Source: an uncultured Paracoccaceae bacterium (lineage in GTDB: Bacteria; Pseudomonadota; Alphaproteobacteria; Rhodobacterales; Rhodobacteraceae). Taken from it: a stretch of DNA of 64,000 nucleotides. Location of the stretch: contig CANLYJ010000001.1 of assembly GCA_947495295.1 (NCBI GenBank), positions 992,001 to 1,056,000 on the forward strand, in the 5' to 3' direction. Below, one piece after another: positions 25,546 through 34,687 of the stretch. A program made the translations under genes and the position numbers. Position 1 is the stretch's first letter. Each line of letters opens with the position of its first letter. Below the pieces are notes generated by a model that searched no databases, had not been told where the DNA came from, and was given only the letters and a program-made list of their open reading frames with translations.

Positions 25546-27081
25546 ATGCCACGTATTTCTTTGTCTCGTCGTCAGACGTTGCTGGGTTCCGCAGCGCTTG
25601 GTGCCAGTGTTTTCATGCCTGCGATCAGTCGGGCGCAAAGCCGGCCTATCCTGACCCATGGCGTGCAATCCGGCGATATCGCCCATGATGGTGCTGTGAT
25701 CTGGGCGCGTGCCGATCGCGAAGCGCGCATGGTGGTGGAATGGGCCACCACCGAAAGTTTCAATGATGCCCGACAGGTTCCCGCATTGGCGGTGGGTGCC
25801 CCAACTGACAATAGTGGCAAACTGTCCTTGGCAGGGTTGCCGTCAGATCAGGACATCTTTTACCGCGTGGTCATGGAGGATCTCGCGGATGGTGCCGCCT
25901 CTGCCCCCGTGACAGGCCAGTTTCGCACCGCCCCGAACGCGCTGCGCGATGTCAGCTTTGTCTGGTCGGGTGATACTGCGGGTCAGGGTTGGGGCATTGA
26001 TGAGGACCGTGGCGGCATGCAGACCTACGCCACGATGCTGGGCCACAACCCCGATTTCTTCCTGCATTCAGGCGACACGGTTTATGCGGACGGCCCGTTG
26101 CAAGAAGAGGTGGCGCTGGAAGACGGCACGACCTGGAAGAATGTGATGATCGCAGAAAAGGCCAAGGTCGCCGAAACCCTAACCGAATTCCGTGGCCAGT
26201 ATTTGTATAATCTGATGGATACCCATGTGCAGGCGTTTAACGCGAACGTGCCGATGATTGCACAGTGGGATGATCACGAGGTGACCAATAACTGGTATCC
26301 CAACGAGCAGTTGATCAGCGATGATCGCTATACCGAAAAATCGCTGGGTGTTTTGTCTGCCCGGGCGGCCCGCGCATTTCACGAGATGATGCCGACCCGC
26401 CAAACCATGGCAGAACCAAACCGGGTTTATCGCAAAGTGTCCTATGGTCCGCTGCTGGATATCTTTGTCATCGATTTGCGGACCTATCGCGGCGACAACA
26501 CGGCCAACACAGAACAAGAGGGGACGCCGTTTCTGGGCCCTGATCAACTGGCCTGGTTGAAACGCGAGATGCTCAATAGCCAAGCGACATGGAAGGTGAT
26601 CGCATCGGATATGCCAATTGGCATGATGGTTCGTGACGGTGATGCGGCGATGGAAAACGGTGCAAATGGTGATGGCCCTGTGCTGGGTCGTGAGCGTGAT
26701 ATCGCGGCTGTGTTGTCATTCATCAAGTCCGCAGACGTGCAGAATACCGTCTGGCTGACCGCAGATGTGCATTATACTGCGGCCCATCATTATTCGCCGG
26801 ATCGTGCGGTGTTTCAGGATTTTGATCCGTTCTGGGAATTTGTGTCTGGTCCGTTACATGCGGGCACGTTTGGGCCGAGCGACTATGATAATACGTTCGG
26901 GCCAGAGGTGCGTTTTGCAAAACATCCCGATGAAGGCCAGCGCAACCTGCCGCCATCGGATGGTCTGCAATTTTTTGGCAAGGTGGATATTGCTGCCGAT
27001 ACCCGCGTGATGACCGTTCGCCTGATGGACAAGGCTGATACCGAGTTGTGGTCGGTCGAGCTTGAGCCGGTTTTGGCCTAA
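25546..27081 (+). CDS. phoD: Alkaline phosphatase D (PhoD) family phosphodiesterase/phosphatase
   Basis: A 511-residue exported metalloenzyme. The N terminus has a Tat signal, SRRQTLLGSAALGASVF, cleaved near SRAQS. A fibronectin-like PhoD_N domain (about 35-130) precedes the metallophosphatase core. Metal ligands are visible in WSGDTAGQGWG, FFLHSGDTVYADGP, AQWDDHEVTNNW and LTADVHYTAAHHY. Such enzymes release phosphate from phosphate esters in the periplasm with Ca/Fe. The upstream region carries a Pho-box half site and an SD-hiding hairpin. Confidence 0.92.
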   Translation: MPRISLSRRQTLLGSAALGASVFMPAISRAQSRPILTHGVQSGDIAHDGAVIWARADREARMVVEWATTESFNDARQVPALAVGAPTDNSGKLSLAGLPSDQDIFYRVVMEDLADGAASAPVTGQFRTAPNALRDVSFVWSGDTAGQGWGIDEDRGGMQTYATMLGHNPDFFLHSGDTVYADGPLQEEVALEDGTTWKNVMIAEKAKVAETLTEFRGQYLYNLMDTHVQAFNANVPMIAQWDDHEVTNNWYPNEQLISDDRYTEKSLGVLSARAARAFHEMMPTRQTMAEPNRVYRKVSYGPLLDIFVIDLRTYRGDNTANTEQEGTPFLGPDQLAWLKREMLNSQATWKVIASDMPIGMMVRDGDAAMENGANGDGPVLGRERDIAAVLSFIKSADVQNTVWLTADVHYTAAHHYSPDRAVFQDFDPFWEFVSGPLHAGTFGPSDYDNTFGPEVRFAKHPDEGQRNLPPSDGLQFFGKVDIAADTRVMTVRLMDKADTELWSVELEPVLA

Positions 27082-27659
27082 CTGATCAAGGTTTCGAGCG
27101 GTTGCCATGGCCCGTCAGGCGTATGTGTGACCGTGTCGAAGCGATAGATATTGCCGCCGCCATGGGGTTGATCGTGGCGGCGGTCGATGGGGATGTCCAT
27201 CAACGCGCAGTAGAGCAGGGTGCCCACCGCCCCGTGTCCGACAAAGAGGATGTTGTCGTTGGGCCGTGCCTTGAGTGCTGCGTCAACGGCGTTGACAATC
27301 CGCTGTTGCGCGGCGCGCGCAGTTTCCCAGCCTTGATGGCTTTCATCTGGGTTGGCGAAAAAGGCATCTGCTGCTGCCTCGAATGCCGGGCCAGGCAGGT
27401 AGCCCGTGCTGCTGCGGTCGTTTTCGCCCATCTCGGCCACTTGGTCGTGCGGGCAGCCCAACGCCTGTGCCAGCGGTGCGGCCGTTTCCACTGCCTTGGT
27501 TTCGGTGCTGGAATAGATGACCTGCGTGCCTTGCATCGCGCCGGACGCCGCGAGTGCGGCGATCCGGGCCTGCCCCGTTGCGTTCAGGCCCCATTGCGGG
27601 ACTGGGATGGCGGGGTCCTGCACCACCTGCGGGTGGCTGAGGTAATGCGCGATGGGCAT
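27078..27659 (-). CDS. Divergent histidine phosphatase family protein
   Basis: A 193-residue protein with the phosphoglycerate mutase fold. The usual RHG motif at the N terminus is replaced by LSHPQV, so the catalytic His remains but the preceding Arg is Ser. Other elements survive: IYSSTETKAVETA, an acidic GENDRSSTGYLP loop, and FVGHGAVGTLLYC with the second His. The change suggests altered chemistry or a non-canonical substrate. The start codon overlaps the stop of the upstream peptidase gene by one base (TAATG), so they are cotranslated. Confidence 0.83.
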   Translation of the reverse strand: MPIAHYLSHPQVVQDPAIPVPQWGLNATGQARIAALAASGAMQGTQVIYSSTETKAVETAAPLAQALGCPHDQVAEMGENDRSSTGYLPGPAFEAAADAFFANPDESHQGWETARAAQQRIVNAVDAALKARPNDNILFVGHGAVGTLLYCALMDIPIDRRHDQPHGGGNIYRFDTVTHTPDGPWQPLETLIS

Positions 27660-29032
27660 TATTTGGTCATTTCGTGCAGTATGCGCGCCCAGCTTCTGAT
27701 CCCTTTATGGAAAGAAGAAAGATCATATTTTTCGTTGGGTGAATGGATCTGGTCGTCATCTTTGCCAAAGCCGATCAGCATGGCGTCCATATTCAGGATG
27801 TCCTTGAAATGCCCTGCGATTGGGATCGAGCCGCCGCAGCCAACATATGCCGCCGCATTCGGCCATTCGTCAGACAGTGCCTTGCGCGCCTGATCAAAGG
27901 CCGGGTGCGTAGTCGTCATATGACCTGCGGCACCAGCGCCGTGGTCGTTGAATGTGACCGAGCAGTCGGCTGGCAGCATGTCCTGCACCATTTTGCGGAA
28001 GTTTTCGCGGATGATCAGCGGATCCTGGGTGCCGACAAGCCGGAAGCTGATTTTAGCATGGGCTTCGGATGGCAGGACGGTTTTGAACCCGTCACCGGTG
28101 TAGCCCGCCCAGATGCCGTTGACTTCGCAGGTGGGCCGTGACCAGATCATTTCCAGCGGGCGGCGCCCCTTTTCACCTGCCGGTTCTGATAGCCCCACTT
28201 CGCCCAGGAATTGTTTTTCGTCGAATTTCAGGTCGTCCCAGGCAGCGGCGAGTTCGTTGGAAAGCTCTGGCACGCCGTCGTAGAAACCGGGGATGGTGAT
28301 GCGCCCGTCATCGTCGTGTAGCGCGGCAATGATCCGTGCCAGCACCCGTGCAGGGTTCATAGCCAGGCCGCCATACATGCCCGAATGCAGGTCCTTGTTG
28401 GGGCCGGTGATGATGAGTTCTTCGCCCAGCAGACCGCGCAGCTGCGTGATGATCGCGGGTGTGCTGTCGCCATAAAGCCCGGTGTCACAGATGAGCGCGA
28501 TATCGGCTGTGAGTTCGTCGGCGTTTTCTTCCATGAAAGGTGTGAGGGAAGGGGAGCCTGATTCTTCTTCCCCTTCGAAGAAAATGCTGATGTTGGCGGG
28601 TAGGCTCCCATGTTCGGCTTTCCATGCGCGGCACGCCTCAACAAAGGTCATCAGCTGCCCCTTGTCGTCAGACGATCCGCGCCCCCGGATCACGGGGCCG
28701 TTGGCTGTGTCTTCGACTTGCGGGTCAAACGGATCGCGGTCCCAAAGGTCCAGCGGATCAACTGGTTGCACGTCATAATGCCCGTAAAACAGCACATGCG
28801 GCCCTTCGCCTCCTGTATGCGCAACCACCATCGGGTGGCCCGGCGTGGGTCGTTTGGTGGCATTAAACCCGATGGATTGCAGGTCAGCGACCAGCCAGTC
28901 GGCGGCGGTGTCGCAATCACCTTTGTAGGCCGGATCGGTCGAGATGGACGGGATGCGCAGCAGTTCCAGCAGCCGGTCGGTTGCTTGCGGCAAATCAGTG
29001 TCGATACGGGCGAGGACGGGGTCGAGTGTCAT
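27659..29032 (-). CDS. M20/M25/M40 family dipeptidase
   Basis: A 457-residue zinc metallopeptidase. Metal ligands and catalytic residues lie in LFYGHYDVQPVDP (His, Asp), GRGSSDDKGQLM (Asp), FFEGEEESGSPSL (Glu-Glu), ICDTGLYG, and a final His in GGSIPIAGHF. The dimerisation domain covers about residues 190-300. The family (carnosinase/CNDP-like) cleaves dipeptides or N-acyl amino acids in the cytoplasm. Followed without a gap by the divergent histidine phosphatase, which suggests a shared pathway. Confidence 0.93.
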   Translation of the reverse strand: MTLDPVLARIDTDLPQATDRLLELLRIPSISTDPAYKGDCDTAADWLVADLQSIGFNATKRPTPGHPMVVAHTGGEGPHVLFYGHYDVQPVDPLDLWDRDPFDPQVEDTANGPVIRGRGSSDDKGQLMTFVEACRAWKAEHGSLPANISIFFEGEEESGSPSLTPFMEENADELTADIALICDTGLYGDSTPAIITQLRGLLGEELIITGPNKDLHSGMYGGLAMNPARVLARIIAALHDDDGRITIPGFYDGVPELSNELAAAWDDLKFDEKQFLGEVGLSEPAGEKGRRPLEMIWSRPTCEVNGIWAGYTGDGFKTVLPSEAHAKISFRLVGTQDPLIIRENFRKMVQDMLPADCSVTFNDHGAGAAGHMTTTHPAFDQARKALSDEWPNAAAYVGCGGSIPIAGHFKDILNMDAMLIGFGKDDDQIHSPNEKYDLSSFHKGIRSWARILHEMTK

Positions 29033-29171
29033 GGCGTCACCTTTTTTGAATCGGGATTTGCGCGCAGGGTGGCAGGAATGTCGCGAGGGTCAATGCCAAT
29101 CAAAGGGTGATGCTTGCAACTGCGTGATGGCCTGATCAAGATGCCCCTGATCTTTGGGGGATAAGGCAAGC

Positions 29172-29870
29172 GTGGAAGAATCCGTTTCGCAATTGTTGGA
29201 TGGCTACACCGACACGATGGTGTTTAGCGGACCAACTGCCCTGATCTGGGTGATTGTCGGGCTGGCCGCCTATTATTTGGGTGTCTTGTGGCTCAAGAAG
29301 CGCAGGGATCAGCGCAAGAGTATGGCGGACTATGATATCTCAGGTGATGTTGGGCCGGGTGTCGATCCGCTTGACCCGCTTTATATTCCTCAACCGGTGA
29401 TGCGCCGTGCTGCCCGCCCGGCCGAGGGGGGCGCATATGCGGCGATCCGCGCATTTGCGGAAGAAAAGCACAGGGTTGGTGATGCGCTGATCGAGGAGGA
29501 GCGTTTTGCCATCGGGCCGGTTGCCGTGGCTGCGGGGCTTTTGGGTGATGCCGGATTGGCGCAGATGGACAGTTACGGTGCAAACCCGCCCTATAAGGGC
29601 TGGGAATTGCGTCAGGCGATGGAGCGTATCGGCGTACCCCAGATTGGCGCGTTACTGGAAGATGCGGTGGCGGTTTTTCTGCACCGCCACCAATTGATTA
29701 CCGACATGACGGATACTGGAATGCCGTTGGAACAGGCCCACGCCCATCCAGACATGCCGCAATATGACCCGCTGGATGAAAAAATCCGGCAGGCCGGTGG
29801 TCTGGCGGCATTCCAGGCGGCAGCGGACCAGTATTTCGATACCGCATACCCCTGGGCCGATCACACCTGA
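29172..29870 (+). CDS. DMP19-like protein with N-terminal membrane anchor
   Basis: About 232 residues. I choose the GTG at 29172 (AAGG 5 bases upstream) over the TTG at 29154. One membrane helix, ALIWVIVGLAAYYLGVLWL, lies at about 20-38, followed by basic residues, so the bulk is cytoplasmic. The C-terminal half, from MDSYGANPPYKGWELRQAMERIGVPQIGALLEDAVAVF to YFDTAYPW, resembles the DMP19/DUF4375 domain. Family function is poorly known. Stands alone, between the leftward peptidase and hemA. Confidence 0.6.
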   Translation: MEESVSQLLDGYTDTMVFSGPTALIWVIVGLAAYYLGVLWLKKRRDQRKSMADYDISGDVGPGVDPLDPLYIPQPVMRRAARPAEGGAYAAIRAFAEEKHRVGDALIEEERFAIGPVAVAAGLLGDAGLAQMDSYGANPPYKGWELRQAMERIGVPQIGALLEDAVAVFLHRHQLITDMTDTGMPLEQAHAHPDMPQYDPLDEKIRQAGGLAAFQAAADQYFDTAYPWADHT

Positions 29871-29903
29871 TGCAGACGTGATCCAAGGTAGGGGTTCCCT
29901 CAC

Positions 29904-29917
29904 TTGATCCAGATCAT
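29904..29917. promoter_or_regulatory. FNR-type box upstream of hemA
   Basis: TTGATccagATCAT matches the FNR/FnrL consensus TTGAT-N4-ATCAA in nine of ten bases. In Rhodobacter, FnrL is known to act at hemA, so oxygen control of ALA synthase here is well supported by analogy. Confidence 0.8.
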
Positions 29918-30006
29918 TGTGTTGGTAGGGTTTCAGCGTCAGGTATCGTGTTAAGGGGGTGACAGTTTGTAGCGTATTGCCCGCGACATCATCGCCCTAT
30001 ATGAGA

Positions 30007-30023
30007 CTTAGAATAATTCAAAG
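30007..30023. promoter_or_regulatory. Irr/ICE-like palindrome upstream of hemA
   Basis: CTTAGAATAATTCAAAG is a 17-bp palindrome with 7 of 8 arm positions matching. It fits the alphaproteobacterial iron control element TTTAGAAYNRTTCTAAA except at the two ends and one inner base. It lies 47 bases before the hemA start codon, suggesting iron/heme control by Irr; consensus recalled from memory. Confidence 0.5.
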
Positions 30024-30069
30024 CACGCTGATTTGTTGTGTTTTGCGTGGTGACAAGAAGGAAGACCCA

Positions 30070-31293
30070 GTGGATTACAATGCTAAGCTGGATGTTGCGA
30101 TTGATCGGTTACATCAGGAAGGCCGTTACCGGACTTTCATTGATATCGAACGCAAGCGCGGCCAATTCCCACATGCCACATGGAACAAGCCCGACGGGAC
30201 CGAAGCCCCTGTCACGGTTTGGTGCGGCAATGATTATCTGGGCATGGGACAGCACCCCGTTGTTCTGTCAGCGATGCATGATGCCATTGATGCGACAGGT
30301 GCCGGATCTGGTGGCACGCGCAATATTTCGGGCACAACAGTGTACCACAAGCGTCTTGAGGCCGAGCTGTCTGATCTGCACAAAAAAGAAGCGGCGCTGC
30401 TGTTCACCTCTGCCTATATTGCCAATGACGCCACGTTAAGCACGCTGCCAAAGCTGTTTCCGGGCCTGATCATTTATTCTGATGCGCTGAATCATGCCTC
30501 TATGATTGAAGGTGTGCGCCGTAATGGTGGGGCCAAGCGCATCTTTCGCCATAATGATCTGGCACATCTGCGCGAGTTGTTGGAAGCTGATGATCCTGAC
30601 GCCCCCAAGGTTATCGCCTTTGAGTCGATCTATTCGATGGATGGTGATTTTGGTCCGATTGAAGCGATCTGTGACCTTGCCGATGAATTCGGTGCGCTGA
30701 CTTACATTGATGAGGTTCATGCCGTTGGCATGTATGGTCCGCGCGGCGCCGGGGTGGCCGAACGCGATGGTCTGATGGACCGGATTGATATCATCAACGG
30801 CACCCTGGCCAAGGCCTATGGTGTCATGGGTGGCTATATCGCTGCATCTGCAAAAATGTGTGATGCGATAAGATCTTATGCGCCGGGCTTCATCTTTACT
30901 ACAAGCCTGCCGCCTGCGGTTGCGGCTGCGGCGGCAGCATCGGTTGCCCATCTGAAAACTGATCAGGCATTGCGCGAGCAACACCAAACCCAGGCCAAGA
31001 TCCTTAAGCTGCGGCTGAAAGGTCTGGGGCTGCCGATTATTGATCACGGCAGTCATATTGTCCCGCTGATTGTTGGCGATCCGGTCCATACCAAAAAGCT
31101 GTCTGATATGCTGCTGGATGACTTTGGCATTTACGTCCAGCCAATCAATTTCCCGACCGTTCCGCGTGGAACGGAGCGCCTGCGTTTTACCCCATCACCT
31201 GTTCACGGGCCGCGTGAATTGGATGCATTGGTAAATGCTTTGGACGGGCTTTGGTCACATTGTGCCCTTAATCGTGCCGAATTAGCAGGTTAA
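30070..31293 (+). CDS. hemA: 5-aminolevulinate synthase
   Basis: A 407-residue PLP enzyme that condenses glycine and succinyl-CoA to 5-aminolevulinate, the first step of alphaproteobacterial tetrapyrrole synthesis. It is strongly similar to Rhodobacter Hem[58 protein letters not shown], and the Schiff-base Lys248 in GTLAKAYG (same number as in R. capsulatus). The GTG at 30070 is chosen because AAGGAAG precedes it and the product then begins MDYNAKLD like its relatives. An FNR box and an Irr-like box lie upstream. Confidence 0.97.
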   Translation: MDYNAKLDVAIDRLHQEGRYRTFIDIERKRGQFPHATWNKPDGTEAPVTVWCGNDYLGMGQHPVVLSAMHDAIDATGAGSGGTRNISGTTVYHKRLEAELSDLHKKEAALLFTSAYIANDATLSTLPKLFPGLIIYSDALNHASMIEGVRRNGGAKRIFRHNDLAHLRELLEADDPDAPKVIAFESIYSMDGDFGPIEAICDLADEFGALTYIDEVHAVGMYGPRGAGVAERDGLMDRIDIINGTLAKAYGVMGGYIAASAKMCDAIRSYAPGFIFTTSLPPAVAAAAAASVAHLKTDQALREQHQTQAKILKLRLKGLGLPIIDHGSHIVPLIVGDPVHTKKLSDMLLDDFGIYVQPINFPTVPRGTERLRFTPSPVHGPRELDALVNALDGLWSHCALNRAELAG

Positions 31294-31406
31294 CAGTTTT
31301 TCACGATGTGCATGCCGCCTGTGGATATGTTATTGGTTTCTTAGTTGTTCACGGCGATTTGATTCGGCATGTGGGTAACTGGGGGCAGTAAGCGGCGGGA
31401 CAGTCG

Positions 31407-32603
31407 ATGATCGGGAAGAGCTTCAGGCGTGATGACGCAGCTGAGGACGGGCAGGCCAAAGGGTTTGACGACTTCGAGTTGCGACTAGGCGATATGATGC
31501 GCGGCGAACGCGCAACAATGGGTAAAAGCCTGTTGGATGTTCAGCGCGAGTTGAAGATCAAGGCAGCCTACATAGCAGCAATCGAAAATGCCGACCCGTC
31601 GGCCTTTGACACGCCCGGCTTTATCGCCGGTTATGTCCGATCCTATGCCCGGTATCTGAACCTTGACCCTGACGAAACATTTGCCAAATTTTGCGATGAA
31701 AGCGGTTTTGTCACCGCCCACGGCATGTCGGCAGAGGCGTCATCGATCAAAGCCAAATCGGGTGAACCTGTCGCAGGTCCGCTTGGCAAAGACATATTTT
31801 CGCAATCATCAACCCCGTTCATTCCCGCCGGTGAGGCGGTCATGTCGCAGATTGAACCGCGCGCGATTGGGTCGCTGCTGGTTGTTCTGACCATGATTGG
31901 CGGGTTGGGTTACGGTGGCTGGACTGTTTTGCAAGAGGTGCAGAAGGTCCAGTTCGCCCCGGTAGAGCAGACCCCGGTAGTTGTGTCTGATCTTGATCCG
32001 CTGGCAGGCGCTGCCAATGCGATCCAGTCCAATGACCCGCTGGCGCAGGTCGCGGCCCCATCAGCAGAGGCGTTGGACCGTTTGTATCGCCCACAGGCGC
32101 TGGATGTTCCTGTTCTGGTCGCGCGTGATGCGCCGATTTCAACGCTGAGCCCCGGCACGATCGGTGCTTTGGCCGCCCCTGAACCCGCCCCGGCGCCTGC
32201 AATCAATTATGCCGAAGCCGGTCTGGAAGAACGCGCAGCCCCACCGGTGCAGGTCGTTGAAGACCCGGTGCCAGAGGTGCAACTGGTTGCTGTCCGTCCG
32301 GCATGGGTCCGTGTCCGTGCCGCCGATGGTACAGTGATTTTTGAAGGCGTGATGGAACCTGGTCAAAATTTTGTGGTCCCTGCCACCGAAGAACCCGCAT
32401 CTTTGCGTGTTGGCGAAAGCGGCGCGATGTATTTCGCGGTGAACGGCGTGCATTATGGCCCCGTCGGTCCGCGCGGCGTCGTCACATCGCAGGTTGAATT
32501 GTCGCCCGAAAGCCTGAGTGCCACCTATGCCTTGGCTGATCTGACGGCCGATGATGATCTGGCCGAGATCGTGAATGTGGCCCAGGTGGTCGCGGACGAA
32601 TAA
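31407..32603 (+). CDS. rodZ: RodZ-like protein (HTH, membrane anchor, DUF4115)
   Basis: A 398-residue protein. The N-terminal HTH_25 domain (about 25-110) contains RGERATMGKSLLDVQRELKIKAAYIAAIEN and FIAGYVRSYARYL. A single membrane helix (about 152-172, SLLVVLTMIGGLGYGGWTVL) follows. A Pro/Ala-rich periplasmic linker leads to a DUF4115-type domain (about 295-370, with RPAWVRVRAADGTVIFEGVMEPG and GVHYGPVGPRGVV). RodZ links MreB to the cell-wall elongation machinery. Located between hemA and ispG, 79 bases before the latter. Confidence 0.85.
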   Translation: MIGKSFRRDDAAEDGQAKGFDDFELRLGDMMRGERATMGKSLLDVQRELKIKAAYIAAIENADPSAFDTPGFIAGYVRSYARYLNLDPDETFAKFCDESGFVTAHGMSAEASSIKAKSGEPVAGPLGKDIFSQSSTPFIPAGEAVMSQIEPRAIGSLLVVLTMIGGLGYGGWTVLQEVQKVQFAPVEQTPVVVSDLDPLAGAANAIQSNDPLAQVAAPSAEALDRLYRPQALDVPVLVARDAPISTLSPGTIGALAAPEPAPAPAINYAEAGLEERAAPPVQVVEDPVPEVQLVAVRPAWVRVRAADGTVIFEGVMEPGQNFVVPATEEPASLRVGESGAMYFAVNGVHYGPVGPRGVVTSQVELSPESLSATYALADLTADDDLAEIVNVAQVVADE

Positions 32604-32682
32604 CCGCAGCCTCTGCGCCTTGCTGCCACACCGAATGATCACTAGTTTGGGTCTGTAGGCAAAGCAGCGGAAAGTGACATTC

Positions 32683-33807
32683 ATGTCCCTCAATCACGTC
32701 CGTCCCTGGCGCAATATCTATCGCCGGACGTCCCGGAAAATCATGGTTGGCAATGTGCCGGTTGGCGGTGACGCCCCGATATCTGTGCAGACCATGACCA
32801 ATACGCTGACCACGGATGTGAAGGCGACGATTGATCAAGTGAATGCCGCGGCTGAGGCTGGTGCTGATATTGTCCGCATTTCTGTTCCTGATGAGGCGTC
32901 GAGTGCGGCGTTGAAACAGATCGTTCCCGAAGTGTCAGTGCCCATCGTGGCCGATATCCATTTCCATTATAAGCGCGGGATCGAAGCTGCCGAAGCGGGG
33001 GCCGCCTGCCTGAGGATTAATCCGGGCAATATCGGTGATGAAAAGCGGGTCAAGGAGGTCATCAAGGCCGCCCGCGATCATAATTGTTCGATTCGTATCG
33101 GGGTGAATGCCGGATCGCTGGAGAAGCATCTGTTGGACAAATATGGCGAACCTTGCCCGGATGCGATGGTTGAATCCGGTCTGGATCATATCAAAATCCT
33201 GCAGGACAATGATTTCCACGAATTCAAAATTTCCTGCAAAGCTTCTGACGTGTTCATGGCTGCCGCCGCTTATCAGCAACTGGCTGAGGCAACAGATGCC
33301 CCGATCCATCTGGGCATTACCGAGGCTGGCGGTCTGATCAGTGGGACGGTCAAGTCCGCCATCGGCATGGGCAACCTGTTGTGGATGGGTATTGGTGACA
33401 CGATCCGTGTGTCTCTGTCCGCCGATCCGGTGGAAGAGGTCAAAATGGGCTTCGAGATTTTGAAATCTCTGGGCTTGCGTCACCGTGGTGTGAATATCAT
33501 TTCCTGCCCGTCCTGCGCCAGACAGGGGTTTGATGTCATCAAGACGGTAGAGGTTTTGGAGAAGCGGCTGGAGCATATCAAGACGCCGATGTCGCTGTCG
33601 ATTATCGGCTGTGTCGTCAATGGCCCTGGTGAGGCGTTGATGACTGATGTCGGATTTACAGGCGGCGGCGCCGGGTCCGGCATGATCTATCTGGCCGGCA
33701 AGCAAAGCCACAAGCAGTCGAATGACGATATGATCGATCACATCGTGGAGCAGGTCGAAAAGAAGGCGTCCGAGATCGAAGCGGCGGATAATCTGGCGGC
33801 CGAATAG
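32683..33807 (+). CDS. ispG: 4-hydroxy-3-methylbut-2-en-1-yl diphosphate synthase
   Basis: A 374-residue Fe-S enzyme of the non-mevalonate isoprenoid pathway (GcpE). The TIM-barrel part starts [23 protein letters not shown], and includes [11 protein letters not shown] and RINPGNIG. The [4Fe-4S] ligands are in [12 protein letters not shown] and [11 protein letters not shown] take the ATG at 32683 because GGAAAG lies 8 bases upstream; the GTG at 32674 would add three residues. Shares orientation with rodZ and hemA. Confidence 0.96.
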   Translation: MSLNHVRPWRNIYRRTSRKIMVGNVPVGGDAPISVQTMTNTLTTDVKATIDQVNAAAEAGADIVRISVPDEASSAALKQIVPEVSVPIVADIHFHYKRGIEAAEAGAACLRINPGNIGDEKRVKEVIKAARDHNCSIRIGVNAGSLEKHLLDKYGEPCPDAMVESGLDHIKILQDNDFHEFKISCKASDVFMAAAAYQQLAEATDAPIHLGITEAGGLISGTVKSAIGMGNLLWMGIGDTIRVSLSADPVEEVKMGFEILKSLGLRHRGVNIISCPSCARQGFDVIKTVEVLEKRLEHIKTPMSLSIIGCVVNGPGEALMTDVGFTGGGAGSGMIYLAGKQSHKQSNDDMIDHIVEQVEKKASEIEAADNLAAE

Positions 33808-33819
33808 CCGCCCGCCCGC

Positions 33820-34563
33820 TTATTCTTCGCGAAGTTCCGCGATCAGCGTCTCCATCTCGGCCAGCGGGATGTAGCCTCTTACCATCTGGTCCTGGAATAT
33901 GAATGTCGGTGTACCGCTGATTTGCAGTTTCTGCGCCAGTTCGCGGTTCTTGGTGATGACCGCCTCAACCTCGGCACTTTCCATCGCTGCTGTGATGGCC
34001 GCGTTATCCAACCCAAATGTGTCACCCAGCCGTTGCAAACTTGCGGGCGTGATATCGCCCCGGAATGCCATCAATGCGTTATGCACTTCCTCATAGACAT
34101 CATCCCCGGCGACCTGCTGCGTTGCGATCGCATAGCGTGAGGCAAGCACGGACTGTTCGCCCAGAATGGGGAATTCCTTGATCACGTAGCGAATGTTGGG
34201 GTCGTTGCTGACAAGTTCGGCGACCTCCGGGAAGGCTCGTTTGCAAAAGCCGCAACGGTAATCCATGAATTCGACAAGTGTGATATCGCCATCCGGGTTG
34301 CCGCCAACGAATGAATATCCGTCATTGAACAATGCGTCCGTATTGGCCTGCGCAAGGGCTGCGTCATTGGCTGTTTGGGCTTCGCGTTCGCGGGTCTGCA
34401 GAACCGCAATCGCCTCTTGCAGCACCTCTGGATTATCCAGCAGATAGGCCCGCACCTCTTGCCGGAACTGTTCGCGTTCCGCGTCGGTCATTTTGTCGAG
34501 TTCGAGCGCTGACGCTGGTGTACCAAGTGCAAGCAGGGCAAGAAAGGCGAAACGGGCAAACAT
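33820..34563 (-). CDS. DsbA-family thiol-disulfide oxidoreductase
   Basis: A 247-residue exported protein. Signal peptide MFARFAFLALLALGTPASA, then a helical N-terminal extension (about 20-75, LDKMTDAEREQFRQEVRAYLLDNPEVL) typical of ScsC/BdbD-like proteins. The thioredoxin fold has YRCGFCKRAFPEV (active site CGFC) and the cis-proline in ISGTPTFIF. It probably oxidises or isomerises disulfides in periplasmic proteins. The start at 34563 gives a proper signal peptide; upstream in-frame codons do not. Convergent with ispG. Confidence 0.9.
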   Translation of the reverse strand: MFARFAFLALLALGTPASALELDKMTDAEREQFRQEVRAYLLDNPEVLQEAIAVLQTREREAQTANDAALAQANTDALFNDGYSFVGGNPDGDITLVEFMDYRCGFCKRAFPEVAELVSNDPNIRYVIKEFPILGEQSVLASRYAIATQQVAGDDVYEEVHNALMAFRGDITPASLQRLGDTFGLDNAAITAAMESAEVEAVITKNRELAQKLQISGTPTFIFQDQMVRGYIPLAEMETLIAELREE

Positions 34564-34687
34564 GATCACGGGCCTTTTTGGGAAATACTGCCGCCCCACA
34601 GACCATATCAGCCAAGCTTTGCCAAGGTGCATTGACGTCACATGCCAGTGACGGGCAAACAGGCGCCAAAGCAAAGTGAGGCAGCAG

